Positions 61,001 to 64,000 of a stretch of DNA of 64,000 nt are shown here, piece by piece; the first letter of the stretch is position 1; each line of letters starts with the position of its first letter. This DNA comes from Phoronis australis (Eukaryota; Phoronida; Phoronidae): contig NMRA01000206.1 in the NCBI GenBank assembly GCA_002633005.1, forward strand, positions 269,250-333,249, in the 5' to 3' direction. Below the pieces are notes generated by a model. The model did not search any database. It saw only the letters and a list, made by a program, of their open reading frames with translations, and was not told the origin of the DNA. The position numbers were made by a program, and so were the translations under genes.

Positions 61001-63412
61001 AAATAACCCTGACAGATGACAAATGAGTAATCTGTTAGCAGGCCATGTTACAGCACTCATTCGCAATCCAGTTGTGAAGCTTAATGCAAAGTTTCGGGTT
61101 CCTACTTCAAGAAGAACAAAACAAGAGCAAAAGTTTGGAGACTAATTTGGGAGAAACAGCCAATATAATGGAAATGCGTTGGGCCAGGATTCTGTTAGCA
61201 TCAGACTCGTGCACGCAAAATCCACCAAGAACTAAGAATCAGCAATAACTGGCCCTCACCATTCATATATTAAAGTCTACTAGGTGAAAATTTACGAAAT
61301 TCTGTCCACTGGTTTGAAAAATAATCAGTTGACAAGGAACAGGAATTTGTACCTTCCTGAGGTTGCGGTCTACCCATATCACTGACTCCTGGAACACGAC
61401 AATACCAAATGGAGATGGAAGACCAGATCGTATGTATTCCCTGCGTCCACCACTAAACGACACTTTCTGAAATAAAATGAGTGATAATGTCACAAGTTTC
61501 AAAATTCATAATTCTCCCTTAAAATACACTTTTTGCATCAAGCCATTCAAAAACTTCAAAGGATCGATTTTAAAAACCAACCAATTTAGTCAAAACTTAT
61601 TCCCGAAATATGCTTTTTCCAAATGACGTCACTTTTTGCAAAAGGGAATTCTTTCTAAGTTTCCAACTTTAACTAAATCCAGATTGGAACACAACAGATT
61701 ACAGACTTCTAAGACTTCCATTTAAAGGTACATTTTTCAAAGCTTACATCCAACTTTCACAACACAGACTTAGCAAGCTGAAGGCACAATTACCAAGAAC
61801 CCTTTTTTCAGAATAATGTAATTGGTAAGAATGATTCCAAATCCTGCACAAATGACACCAACAGTAACTGTATAGTCTCTGTTATCTTACCTGTATGGCA
61901 TCGACTGCTGAATCAACCCAGTAAATGTCGTGAGTCATGTAATCAATGGCGATGTCTCGCGGCACTGTCACTCCAGTCTGGACAATGGTGGTTCTGTTAG
62001 TTCCATCCAAGCGTGACCTCTCAATCTGGGGTCGTTGCCCATAGTCACACCAATAGAGGTATCTGAAGGGGAGATAAATACCAAGGAAATTTACATTGTT
62101 CCAGTGCATGAAACATGATCAACACTAGCTTTAAACATAATCATTTTGCATGAGATTATAAACTAACTATTTCTTAACAGTTGAGAAGTTTCAATAAAAA
62201 CATGATTGAGTCATAAACGTGCAATCAGTTTCCACGTCCATAATGTGGTATTTTCTACTCACATCGCACGTGACCAATGTTAATACCCTTTTATTTCACT
62301 GCTTCTCAGTCGTGCTGTAGGGCGCACTCAATAAGTACTCAACTCACACAACCTGCTGACACCACAGACAACTTGAAAAGGAAACGAAATGGACTGCCTT
62401 GTGATTATTTATAAGCAATTTTTGACATAATTTCCCAAGGGTACTCCACTATAAGAGGTATGAGGAATGTGCCACTCAGACAAGTGACTTTTCCAAGACC
62501 ACTCCTACAAAAGGGAGCCCTTTCTTATAAAGTTCCCTTTGAAAGGGTGCCTTTCCAATTTAAATCCTCACAAGAGGGGTCAATTTGGGTATTCAAAACT
62601 CTTCATATTTTTTCAACTGAAAAGATTTCAAGGGTTTCTAATATTATTGTTTTTAAATGTTGGGGTTGCAAGAGATGAGCTCATGCTTAACAAGATCGCA
62701 TCCCTTCCAGCACTAAAGACATCTGTCCAGGAAGGGCACACATAAGGGAGAGCTTTATGGATTTAACATGTCTTACAGAAGGTAGTGAGTGTCTTTAAAA
62801 CAAAACCCAACGAAAGTGGGGTGGGGGCTTTTTCATGGCATCTCCCTAGAAATGAGTTCATTTTTTCAATTCCACTCTCTTGCCAGACGGGTATCATATA
62901 CCTTTGTTGCACCACCACTCTCGCATGAAATTAGCAGACGGCACAATTAAACAAGTCCAATCACTTAAAGTGAAAGTCATTTTTCCATTGTCTATACGGC
63001 CGTTTTGCCAATGTCTAAGCTAAGATCCCTAGACGCAAGAATTTTGTGAGTAAAGTTGCCGTATTGCCGCACCTTTAACCCCATGGGCTTGTACCCAAAA
63101 TAATGCCTTTTATCGCAGCCTTTTTGCACCCAAGTGGTTGGCATAGTGGCGCATGCAAATGAGTTTTGCATATAAGCGCAGTTTCGCAAAGACCCCGATG
63201 GGGCTAATGGCATGGCAGTATGGTAGTGTGATAACAACTCTTAAGTCATATAAAACAATAGGCATTACCATACCGTTTGATAGGATTGACAGCCAAGGCT
63301 CTAGGTGTGTTCCCTTTAAACTTGACAAGAACGCGTCTGAATGTCCCGTCCATCCTGGACACCTCCAAGTACGCAACGTTTATCGAGAAGGCATTCGTGA
63401 AGTAAAGGTTTC
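18884..63412 (-). CDS. LRP2: LRP2/megalin-like endocytic receptor, C-terminal half (gene span)
   Basis: I placed 43 exons (plus one duplicated) whose phases agree at every junction, giving about 2,430 residues and a stop codon. Domain order is: end of a propeller, EGF, propeller, EGF, 10 LDLa, two EGFs, propeller, EGF, 11 LDLa, two EGFs, propeller, three EGF-like units, membrane helix, tail with FSNPLY. LDLa clusters of 10 and 11 separated by YWTD propellers are the layout of both LRP1 and LRP2. Motifs recalled from vertebrate megalin decide for LRP2: RYYxRNLT at the propeller start, GQHRHVV, [16 protein letters not shown], and [11 protein letters not shown] between LDLa repeats. Only three EGF-like units precede the membrane, against six in LRP1. 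Megalin is a large apical receptor that internalises many ligands through clathrin-coated pits. The N-terminal half lies beyond the right edge. Confidence 0.85.
20139..20745. mobile_element. GTTCAGTAA-ended foldback element, interrupted copy
   Basis: The left end TTTAGTAGCACTAGGACCTAGC and right end GCGAGGTCCTAGCGTTACTG match the termini of the element at 4360-4710. The two halves are separated by an unrelated insertion at 20188-20679. Confidence 0.5.
20188..20679. mobile_element. Inverted-repeat element with 11 bp flanking direct repeat (copy 2)
   Basis: It has the same ends as copy 1 at 5126-5565: AAGTTCATGTTCAATCAACG on the left, its inverse on the right, and a right extension ending GGCCAAAAACTGA. 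It is flanked by the direct repeat TCGTTCAAAAT at 20188-20198 and 20669-20679. Its middle differs from copy 1, so the palindrome is less complete. Confidence 0.65.
21821..22199. repeat. 48 bp tandem minisatellite, about 8 units
   Basis: The unit contains ATGGCGTTCCACAAAGACTT and CAAGACTCGAGGGTCAGGGA. Most units are 48 bp; a few carry small deletions. Because 48 is a multiple of three, several frames stay open and give repetitive but meaningless peptides. Confidence 0.85.
22537..22648 (-). CDS. LRP2: LRP2-like, cytoplasmic exon
   Basis: The acceptor is TTGTTTCAG and the donor CAG|GTTTGT. It encodes a glycine- and serine-rich juxtamembrane stretch ([14 protein letters not shown], then [12 protein letters not shown]). 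There is no NPxY motif here. Confidence 0.82.
22649..25822 (-). other. LRP2-like intron, 3.17 kb
   Basis: No gene is seen. Sequence at about 23030-23345 resembles 28335-28600 (words such as ATTCTTGAATTTGGGATG and CCAATATTCCTCA), an old dispersed repeat. A 50 bp unit is directly repeated at 25421-25520. Confidence 0.5.
25421..25520. repeat. 50 bp tandem duplication
   Basis: Two identical adjacent units beginning AATGAAAGTGAAAGTTATGC and ending TTAGTTACTCA. It is intronic and appears recent, since I see no differences. Confidence 0.8.
25823..25913 (-). CDS. LRP2: LRP2-like, transmembrane exon
   Basis: The acceptor is CTTTCAG and the donor GGAAG|GTATGA. It encodes [20 protein letters not shown], a hydrophobic helix, followed by the basic stop-transfer FYMRKKG. 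This sets the orientation of the receptor. Confidence 0.92.
25914..26736 (-). other. LRP2-like intron, no feature seen
   Basis: An 823 bp AT-rich intron between the last extracellular exon and the membrane exon. No exon or repeat is recognised. Confidence 0.5.
26737..27150 (-). CDS. LRP2: LRP2-like, exon with three EGF-like units before the membrane
   Basis: The acceptor is ACTTTCAG and the donor ACAA|GTAAGA. An irregular cysteine-rich unit ([11 protein letters not shown] ... GGKCLCPDG) is followed by a proline linker, two compact EGFs (CFCQNGGNC to [14 protein letters not shown] to GSLC) and a threonine-rich stalk ending QQTETT, which may be O-glycosylated. Confidence 0.9.
27727..27906 (-). 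CDS. LRP2: LRP2-like, last propeller, final exon
   Basis: The acceptor is TTGTAG and the donor TCAG|GTGGGT. It encodes [19 protein letters not shown] and [12 protein letters not shown], the closing blade of a YWTD propeller, just before the membrane-proximal EGF units. Confidence 0.88.
28077..28297 (-). CDS. LRP2: LRP2-like, last propeller, two YWTD repeats
   Basis: The acceptor is CTATCAG and the donor CAAG|GTACGT. It contains [37 protein letters not shown] and PDGTDRVVV, typical LDL-receptor class B blades. Confidence 0.9.
28298..29413 (-). other. LRP2-like intron with a SINE and an old dispersed repeat
   Basis: The intron holds the tRNA-like SINE at 28966-29220 and the repeat at 28335-28600 that also occurs near 23030. 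The 17 bp string CCACAGTACATTGTCCC is directly doubled near 28719-28752. Confidence 0.55.
28966..29220 (+). mobile_element. tRNA-derived SINE, copy 1
   Basis: It shares CCCTTGAGTCAGGTCTCTAG, a GTTTCAGCTGATCAGTG core and a GGCCTGCACAGG end with the copies at 34392 and 58268. The B-box region (CATGGGTTATAGTCCC) is degenerate and tandemly duplicated, and the A-box region reads AAGTGAGATAAGCGC. Confidence 0.6.
29414..29542 (-). CDS. LRP2: LRP2-like, last propeller, YWTD exon
   Basis: The acceptor is CTTTCAAG and the donor ACAGG|GTAAGT. It encodes [19 protein letters not shown] and [12 protein letters not shown], one class B blade. Confidence 0.9.
29543..30694 (-). other. LRP2-like intron, no feature seen
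   Basis: A 1.15 kb intron within the last propeller. I recognise no exon and no member of the repeat families found elsewhere in the window. Confidence 0.5.
30695..30974 (-). CDS. LRP2: LRP2-like, last propeller, first exon
   Basis: The acceptor is CTTCAG and the donor GGCAG|GTGAGG. It opens the propeller with [14 protein letters not shown], then [18 protein letters not shown] and [12 protein letters not shown], the standard start after the paired EGF repeats. Confidence 0.9.
31045..31170. repeat. 17 bp tandem repeat, about 6-7 units
   Basis: The unit GAACAAACTTCGTTTCT is repeated almost perfectly. It sits about 70 bp upstream (in gene direction) of a propeller acceptor. Confidence 0.85.
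31898..32032 (-). CDS. LRP2: LRP2-like, calcium-binding EGF exon
   Basis: The acceptor is CTTCAG and the donor CAAG|GTAAGC. It encodes [12 protein letters not shown] ... [12 protein letters not shown]; the DVDEC start is the calcium-binding EGF signature. It follows the EGF exon at 33011. Confidence 0.92.
32033..33010 (-). other. LRP2-like intron with palindromic TTCTGCGCAGAA cluster
   Basis: A 978 bp AT-rich intron. The perfect palindrome TTCTGCGCAGAA and close variants recur several times between 32425 and 32512. Nothing coding is seen. Confidence 0.5.
33011..33154 (-). CDS. LRP2: LRP2-like, EGF exon after the 11-repeat LDLa cluster
   Basis: The acceptor is TTTGTAG and the donor CAGG|GTGAGA. 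It encodes [19 protein letters not shown] and [10 protein letters not shown], an LRP-type EGF with the NNGGC signature. Confidence 0.92.
33627..33752 (-). CDS. LRP2: LRP2-like, LDLa repeat 11 of the C-terminal cluster
   Basis: The acceptor is ATATTCAG and the donor TGCC|GTAAGT. It begins by completing the last cysteine of the previous repeat, then [20 protein letters not shown] and [10 protein letters not shown], with the SDE calcium-binding acidic cluster. Confidence 0.92.
33753..34899 (-). other. LRP2-like intron with a SINE
   Basis: The intron holds the best preserved tRNA-like SINE of the window (34392-34640). Nothing else is recognised. Confidence 0.5.
34392..34640 (+). mobile_element. 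tRNA-derived SINE, copy 2 (intact B-box)
   Basis: GGTTCGAGTCC at 34444-34454 is a perfect pol III B-box. Upstream is GTGTAAGCTAGTGTGATGGG in the A-box position. The body shares CTTGAGTCAGGTTTCTAGCT and AATCAGTGCAATGGATCCAC with the other copies and ends in GCACGTCTGGTACAATGTGC. Confidence 0.7.
34900..35104 (-). CDS. LRP2: LRP2-like, LDLa repeats 9 (second half) and 10
   Basis: The acceptor is TTCTCTAG in phase 0 and the donor CTGT|GTAAGA. It resumes LDLa9 at [20 protein letters not shown] and encodes LDLa10 ([16 protein letters not shown]). The last cysteine of LDLa10 is completed in the next exon. Confidence 0.9.
35905..36080 (-). CDS. LRP2: LRP2-like, LDLa repeat 8 and first half of 9
   Basis: The acceptor is CCCGTCAG and the donor AATAGT|GTAAGT. 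It encodes [18 protein letters not shown] and [10 protein letters not shown], then the linker [11 protein letters not shown] and the start of LDLa9 (SQFQCSNS). That linker is a hallmark I recall from megalin. Confidence 0.9.
36821..36943 (-). CDS. LRP2: LRP2-like, LDLa repeat 7
   Basis: The acceptor is CATTACAG and the donor TGTC|GTAAGT. It encodes [19 protein letters not shown] then [17 protein letters not shown], a complete class A repeat. Confidence 0.92.
37599..37844 (-). CDS. LRP2: LRP2-like, LDLa repeats 5 and 6
   Basis: The acceptor is TTTCTAG and the donor TGTG|GTGAGA. Two class A repeats sit in one exon: [20 protein letters not shown] ... NSDELPANC and [19 protein letters not shown] ... 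GSDEDVAMC. Confidence 0.92.
37845..39279 (-). other. LRP2-like intron, no feature seen
   Basis: A 1.4 kb intron. Open frames on either strand here carry no domain and cross no plausible splice pattern. Confidence 0.5.
39280..39396 (-). CDS. LRP2: LRP2-like, LDLa repeat 4
   Basis: The acceptor is TCTTTCAG and the donor TGTG|GTATGT. It encodes [20 protein letters not shown] and [16 protein letters not shown]. Confidence 0.92.
39831..39990. repeat. 32 bp tandem repeat, 5 units
   Basis: Five units of CAACCACATTGTGGTATTAT plus AATACTAGATTA run from 39831 to 39990. Each unit contains a near-palindromic ACCACATTGTGGT and a TATTATAATA palindrome. The array recurs with three units at 41787-41882. 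Confidence 0.9.
40568..40807 (-). CDS. LRP2: LRP2-like, duplicate of the LDLa 2-3 exon (copy 1)
   Basis: The acceptor is ATTTCAG and the donor TGTG|GTAGGT. The protein is the same as the exon at 42464-42703; the few base changes I see are silent. Since both edges have the same phase, a transcript could read both copies in frame, but the duplication is more likely an assembly artefact. Confidence 0.6.
41723..41775 (-). pseudogene. Truncated copy of the EGF-LDLa exon at the duplication join
   Basis: It matches the last 53 bases of the exon at 43619-43867, including the donor TGTC|GTATGT, and stops at the N. With no acceptor it cannot be used as an exon here. Confidence 0.8.
42464..42703 (-). 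CDS. LRP2: LRP2-like, LDLa repeats 2 and 3
   Basis: The acceptor is ATTTCAG and the donor TGTG|GTGGGT. It encodes [20 protein letters not shown] ... NSDERNC and [19 protein letters not shown] ... GSDEAVEHC. It is nearly identical to the exon at 40568-40807. Confidence 0.9.
43619..43867 (-). CDS. LRP2: LRP2-like, EGF plus LDLa repeat 1 of the C-terminal cluster
   Basis: The acceptor is TTTTCAG and the donor [30 protein letters not shown] closes the propeller module, followed by NCTSLQFRC and [20 protein letters not shown]. The join of propeller, NNGGC EGF and first LDLa in one exon is conserved in giant LRPs. Confidence 0.93.
43868..44563 (-). other. LRP2-like intron with a short tandem repeat
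   Basis: A roughly 42 bp unit (TGTTGAGACAGGCCATTCTC then TCCCTCCCGTTTCAATTCACA) occurs about three times at 44119-44239. Nothing else is seen. Confidence 0.6.
44119..44239. repeat. ~42 bp tandem repeat, about 3 units
   Basis: The units share GAGACAGGCCATTC and CCGTTTCAATTCACA; the last is shortened. It is intronic. Confidence 0.75.
44564..44787 (-). CDS. LRP2: LRP2-like, third propeller, last exon
   Basis: The acceptor is CCCCTCAG and the donor CAGG|GTGAGT. It encodes [15 protein letters not shown], then [20 protein letters not shown], and ends at [10 protein letters not shown] before the closing EGF. The GQHRHVV stretch recalls megalin. Confidence 0.92.
44788..45520 (-). other. LRP2-like intron, no feature seen
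   Basis: A 733 bp intron inside the third propeller; nothing recognised. Confidence 0.5.
45521..45691 (-). CDS. LRP2: LRP2-like, third propeller, YWTD exon
   Basis: The acceptor is CCCCTCAG and the donor ATTGA|GTGAGT. It encodes [20 protein letters not shown] and [19 protein letters not shown]. Confidence 0.92.
46229..46357 (-). CDS. LRP2: LRP2-like, third propeller, YWTD exon
   Basis: The acceptor is GTTACACAG and the donor AAGGG|GTATGA. It encodes [19 protein letters not shown] and [11 protein letters not shown]. Confidence 0.9.
46358..47293 (-). other. LRP2-like intron with a dispersed repeat fragment
   Basis: About 46815-47005 resembles the repeat at 15932-16155 (AAAGAGACGGAAAAAGAG, ACTAGAAATCAAATAAAAGG, GGAAATTCTCTTAAAA). 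No exon is seen. Confidence 0.5.
47294..47552 (-). CDS. LRP2: LRP2-like, third propeller, first exon
   Basis: The acceptor is TTACACAG and the donor GGAAG|GTATTG. It encodes [33 protein letters not shown] and [10 protein letters not shown]. RYYxRNLT is the form I recall from megalin, against RYYLRKLN in LRP1. Confidence 0.92.
48075..48209 (-). CDS. LRP2: LRP2-like, calcium-binding EGF exon
   Basis: The acceptor is ATTGCAG and the donor GACA|GTGAGT. It encodes [19 protein letters not shown] and [14 protein letters not shown]. Confidence 0.92.
48443..48571 (-). CDS. LRP2: LRP2-like, EGF exon after the 10-repeat LDLa cluster
   Basis: The acceptor is GATTCCAG and the donor CGAG|GTGAGT. It encodes [20 protein letters not shown] and [10 protein letters not shown]. 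The residue before VNEC, completed from the previous exon, is asparagine rather than the usual aspartate. Confidence 0.9.
48572..49322 (-). other. LRP2-like intron with a 19 bp tandem array and an N
   Basis: Holds the GGTGTATGGTACACTCA array; the N at 48867 sits at its left edge, which suggests the assembler could not resolve it. Confidence 0.6.
48868..49025. repeat. 19 bp tandem repeat, about 8 units
   Basis: The consensus unit is ACTCAGTGGTGTATGGTAC with single-base variants between units. It abuts a single N, so the true copy number is unknown. Confidence 0.85.
49323..49439 (-). CDS. LRP2: LRP2-like, LDLa repeat 10 of the first cluster
   Basis: The acceptor is AGTTTCAG and the donor TGTA|GTAAGT. 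It encodes [20 protein letters not shown] and [10 protein letters not shown]. Confidence 0.92.
49980..50102 (-). CDS. LRP2: LRP2-like, LDLa repeat 9 of the first cluster
   Basis: The acceptor is GTTTCTAG and the donor TGTT|GTAAGT. It encodes [20 protein letters not shown] and [12 protein letters not shown]. Confidence 0.92.
50594..50851 (-). CDS. LRP2: LRP2-like, LDLa repeats 7 and 8 of the first cluster
   Basis: The acceptor is TTTCAG and the donor TGCG|GTAAGC. The first repeat is stretched between cysteines ([20 protein letters not shown]) and ends GGEDEEQSC, lacking the exact SDE. The second is regular ([20 protein letters not shown] ... GSDERQNC). Confidence 0.92.
50852..51469 (-). other. 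LRP2-like intron, no gene feature
   Basis: A 618 bp AT-rich intron with a 12 bp tandem word (ATGACAGCCA type, three times) near 51414-51444, just downstream of the next donor. Confidence 0.5.
51470..51601 (-). CDS. LRP2: LRP2-like, LDLa repeat 6 of the first cluster
   Basis: The acceptor is TTCGACAG and the donor TGTC|GTAAGT. It encodes [20 protein letters not shown] and [15 protein letters not shown]. Confidence 0.92.
51602..52251 (-). other. LRP2-like intron, no feature seen
   Basis: A 650 bp intron. A lone AAAGAGGCACT near 51959 may be an end of the AAAGAGGC element family, but the matching end is not visible. Confidence 0.4.
52252..52353 (-). CDS. LRP2: LRP2-like, LDLa repeat 5 of the first cluster (most of it)
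   Basis: The acceptor is TTTACAG and the donor TGTG|GTGAAA. It encodes [19 protein letters not shown] and [11 protein letters not shown]. The first cysteine of the repeat comes from the preceding exon. Confidence 0.9.
52624..52773 (-). CDS. LRP2: LRP2-like, LDLa repeat 4 plus first cysteine of repeat 5
   Basis: The acceptor is TCTTCAG. The donor ATAT|GTGAGC was chosen because it alone keeps the phase. It encodes [34 protein letters not shown] and then ATRRCTPI, whose cysteine opens the next repeat. Confidence 0.87.
53191..53313 (-). CDS. LRP2: LRP2-like, LDLa repeat 3 of the first cluster
   Basis: The acceptor is TGTGTAG and the donor TGTC|GTAAGT. It encodes [20 protein letters not shown] and [12 protein letters not shown], with threonine in place of serine in the usual SDE. 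Confidence 0.92.
53581..53697 (-). CDS. LRP2: LRP2-like, LDLa repeat 2 of the first cluster
   Basis: The acceptor is CATTTCAG and the donor TGTT|GTGAGT. It encodes [20 protein letters not shown] and [12 protein letters not shown]. Confidence 0.92.
54104..54361 (-). CDS. LRP2: LRP2-like, EGF plus LDLa repeat 1 of the first cluster
   Basis: The acceptor is TTTCTTAG and the donor TGTG|GTAATA. An EGF with [19 protein letters not shown] and LANNGRMC closes the second propeller, followed by [14 protein letters not shown] and [13 protein letters not shown]. Confidence 0.92.
54362..55069 (-). other. LRP2-like intron, no feature seen
   Basis: A 708 bp AT-rich intron between the second propeller and its closing EGF; nothing recognised. 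Confidence 0.5.
55070..55180 (-). CDS. LRP2: LRP2-like, second propeller, last exon
   Basis: The acceptor is CATTCCAG and the donor AGCT|GTAAGT. It encodes [20 protein letters not shown] and [13 protein letters not shown], the closing strand of the propeller. Confidence 0.9.
55656..55777 (-). CDS. LRP2: LRP2-like, second propeller, YWTD exon
   Basis: The acceptor is CTTCAG and the donor TTTG|GTACGT. It encodes [17 protein letters not shown] and [18 protein letters not shown]. Confidence 0.92.
55778..57227 (-). other. LRP2-like intron with an AAAGAGGC element
   Basis: A 1.45 kb intron. It holds the second AAAGAGGC-ended element and short ATA/ATAA microsatellites near 55795 and 56625. Confidence 0.6.
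55845..56569. mobile_element. Inverted-repeat element with TAAAGAGGC ends (copy 2)
   Basis: The ends TAAAGAGGCGTGGAAT and ATTCCGGGCCTCTTTA are inverted copies with two mismatches. The interior is collinear with 8323-9179 but shorter, lacking a block after the CAAATAAAGAGACA region. No coding capacity. Confidence 0.65.
57228..57389 (-). CDS. LRP2: LRP2-like, second propeller, YWTD exon
   Basis: The acceptor is TTTTTTCAG and the donor CTCAG|GTGAGT. It encodes [19 protein letters not shown] and [20 protein letters not shown]. Its first base needs a two-base carry-over, which the GC donor of the preceding exon supplies. Confidence 0.92.
57998..58181 (-). CDS. LRP2: LRP2-like, second propeller, YWTD exon with GC donor
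   Basis: The acceptor is TTTTTTCAG. It encodes [34 protein letters not shown] and [10 protein letters not shown]. The only donor that keeps frame is CGTGG|GCAAGT, a GC-AG intron with an otherwise consensus site; the nearby GTACAT would break the frame. Confidence 0.9.
58268..58490 (+). mobile_element. tRNA-derived SINE, copy 3
   Basis: GGTTCAAGTCC at 58324-58334 is a B-box. GACCTAGTGAGATAAGTGTG lies in the A-box position. The body (CCCTTGAGTCAGGTCCCTAG, GTTTCAGGTGATCAGTGCAA) matches the other two copies. Confidence 0.65.
58632..58871 (-). CDS. LRP2: LRP2-like, second propeller, first exon
   Basis: The acceptor is TTCTTGCAG and the donor AACTG|GTTAGT. It encodes [20 protein letters not shown] and [19 protein letters not shown]. 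The SLHLDPE stretch is one I recall at this place in megalin. Confidence 0.92.
58872..59658 (-). other. LRP2-like intron, no feature seen
   Basis: A 787 bp intron between the NNGGC EGF and the second propeller; nothing recognised. Confidence 0.5.
59659..59796 (-). CDS. LRP2: LRP2-like, EGF between the first and second propellers
   Basis: The acceptor is CCTTCTAG and the donor GAAG|GTAGGT. It encodes [19 protein letters not shown] and [16 protein letters not shown]. Confidence 0.9.
60384..60498 (-). CDS. LRP2: LRP2-like, first propeller, last exon
   Basis: The acceptor is CGTTGCAG and the donor CCTT|GTGAGT. It encodes [20 protein letters not shown], the end of the propeller before the NNGGC EGF. 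Confidence 0.85.
60499..61352 (-). other. LRP2-like intron, no feature seen
   Basis: An 854 bp intron near the end of the first propeller; no exon or repeat recognised. Confidence 0.5.
61353..61466 (-). CDS. LRP2: LRP2-like, first propeller, YWTD exon
   Basis: The acceptor is TTATTTCAG and the donor GGAAG|GTACAA, both phase 0. It encodes [20 protein letters not shown] and [12 protein letters not shown]. Confidence 0.88.
61891..62062 (-). CDS. LRP2: LRP2-like, first propeller, YWTD exon
   Basis: The acceptor is CCTTCAG and the donor ACAG|GTAAGA. It encodes [20 protein letters not shown] and [19 protein letters not shown]. Confidence 0.92.
62063..63273 (-). other. LRP2-like intron, no feature seen
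   Basis: A 1.2 kb intron in the first propeller. Several open frames occur but none has a domain or splice logic. Confidence 0.5.
63274..63412 (-). CDS. LRP2: LRP2-like, first propeller, most 5' exon in the window
   Basis: The acceptor is GATGCAG and the donor AAACG|GTATGG. It encodes [20 protein letters not shown] then [10 protein letters not shown], a class B blade. The rest of this propeller and all upstream domains lie beyond position 63412. Confidence 0.9.
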
Positions 63413-64000
63413 CTGCATCCAATAACAACTAATGATACAAATTTCCATCTCAGAAGTTAAAGTACACGATAAAGTTTTCCACAAGCTAATAGTATCCTGT
63501 CGTATTTTCATGAAAAAAATGGCGTCTGCTTCAAAGTAACCAAGAATGCAGAGAGGGGAGTATCAGCTGAGGGGGCATGGATTTCAAGATCTTTTTTAAG
63601 GTTTTCAGACTTTGGCTCAGTCTTATAGTCTCTTCATATTAAAATCATGTTTTGATGTGGAATTTTTGTGAGACGCCAGATCACCTGCTTAAGATGAGCG
63701 TTCATTCAGATAGGCGTACTGTTAGTCGTGTACCGAGAAATTGGTTTGTGTATTTCCTTTCAGACGGCAGGTCAGACAACATCTGAACGTTGGTGTTAGA
63801 AATGTCTACTTCACAGCTAAATTAAACAAACCAGTGAACACTAAACATAACTTATCTACAACTAATTCGAAAGATGCCAATTTGATAGCCTTCGCACAAA
63901 AGTGCTACAAGCAATTATAAACCAGCATTCCATCCAGGAACTTTTGATATAGTCCGTATGATGCTATAAAGCTGGTCTCAACTTATTCCTTACATGTGAG
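63413..64000 (-). other. Intron at the window edge
   Basis: No further LRP2 exon could be identified before the end of the window. Confidence 0.4.

Noticed and set aside
18884-63412. Assignment to LRP1 instead of LRP2
   Set aside because: Three rather than six EGF-like units precede the membrane, and the RYYxRNLT, GQHRHVV, [16 protein letters not shown] and CPTRFPGG motifs fit megalin better; not fully excluded.

Overview
The window is animal genomic DNA. Genes are split into many short exons with GT..AG introns and scattered inverted-repeat elements, tRNA-like SINEs and minisatellites. The protein families (EGF repeats, LDL-receptor class A and YWTD repeats, a THAP finger) are metazoan. Intron density and repeat load suggest a marine invertebrate with a medium-sized genome, but I cannot name the taxon from sequence alone. 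Three isolated N bases (226, 41776, 48867) look like contig joins.

Layout. Positions 1-170 hold one exon of a THAP-domain gene on the + strand, truncated by the window edge. About 170-6400 has no gene I can support and is rich in nested repeats. From 6416 to 15475 (+) runs a multi-exon gene for a single-pass membrane protein: a likely signal peptide, ten complete EGF repeats plus a truncated eleventh, one membrane helix and a cytoplasmic tail. There are two candidate terminal exons in the same phase, so two alternative tails are possible. One tail is acidic and tyrosine-rich, with two YEEI motifs and one YDN motif.

From 63412 down to 18884 (- strand, converging on the EGF gene) lies the C-terminal half of a giant LDL-receptor-related protein. 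I could place 43 exons plus one duplicated exon with agreeing splice phases from end to end. In order it encodes: the end of a YWTD propeller, an EGF, a full propeller, an EGF, ten LDLa repeats, two EGFs, a propeller, an EGF, eleven LDLa repeats, two EGFs, a propeller, three EGF-like units, a membrane helix, and a roughly 100-residue tail with one FxNPxY endocytosis motif. Repeat counts and local motifs match LRP2/megalin better than LRP1. The 5' half lies beyond the right edge.

The LRP2 locus contains a nearly exact 1.89 kb duplication separated by a single N (about 39885-41775 and 41777-43671). It is most likely two haplotypes laid end to end by the assembler: collapsing it restores exactly eleven LDLa repeats. 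One intron (57390-57997) appears to use a GC donor. I found no prokaryotic system, CRISPR array or rRNA. The most novel items are the paired alternative tails of the EGF receptor-like gene and an inverted-repeat element whose two copies are flanked by 10-11 bp direct repeats.
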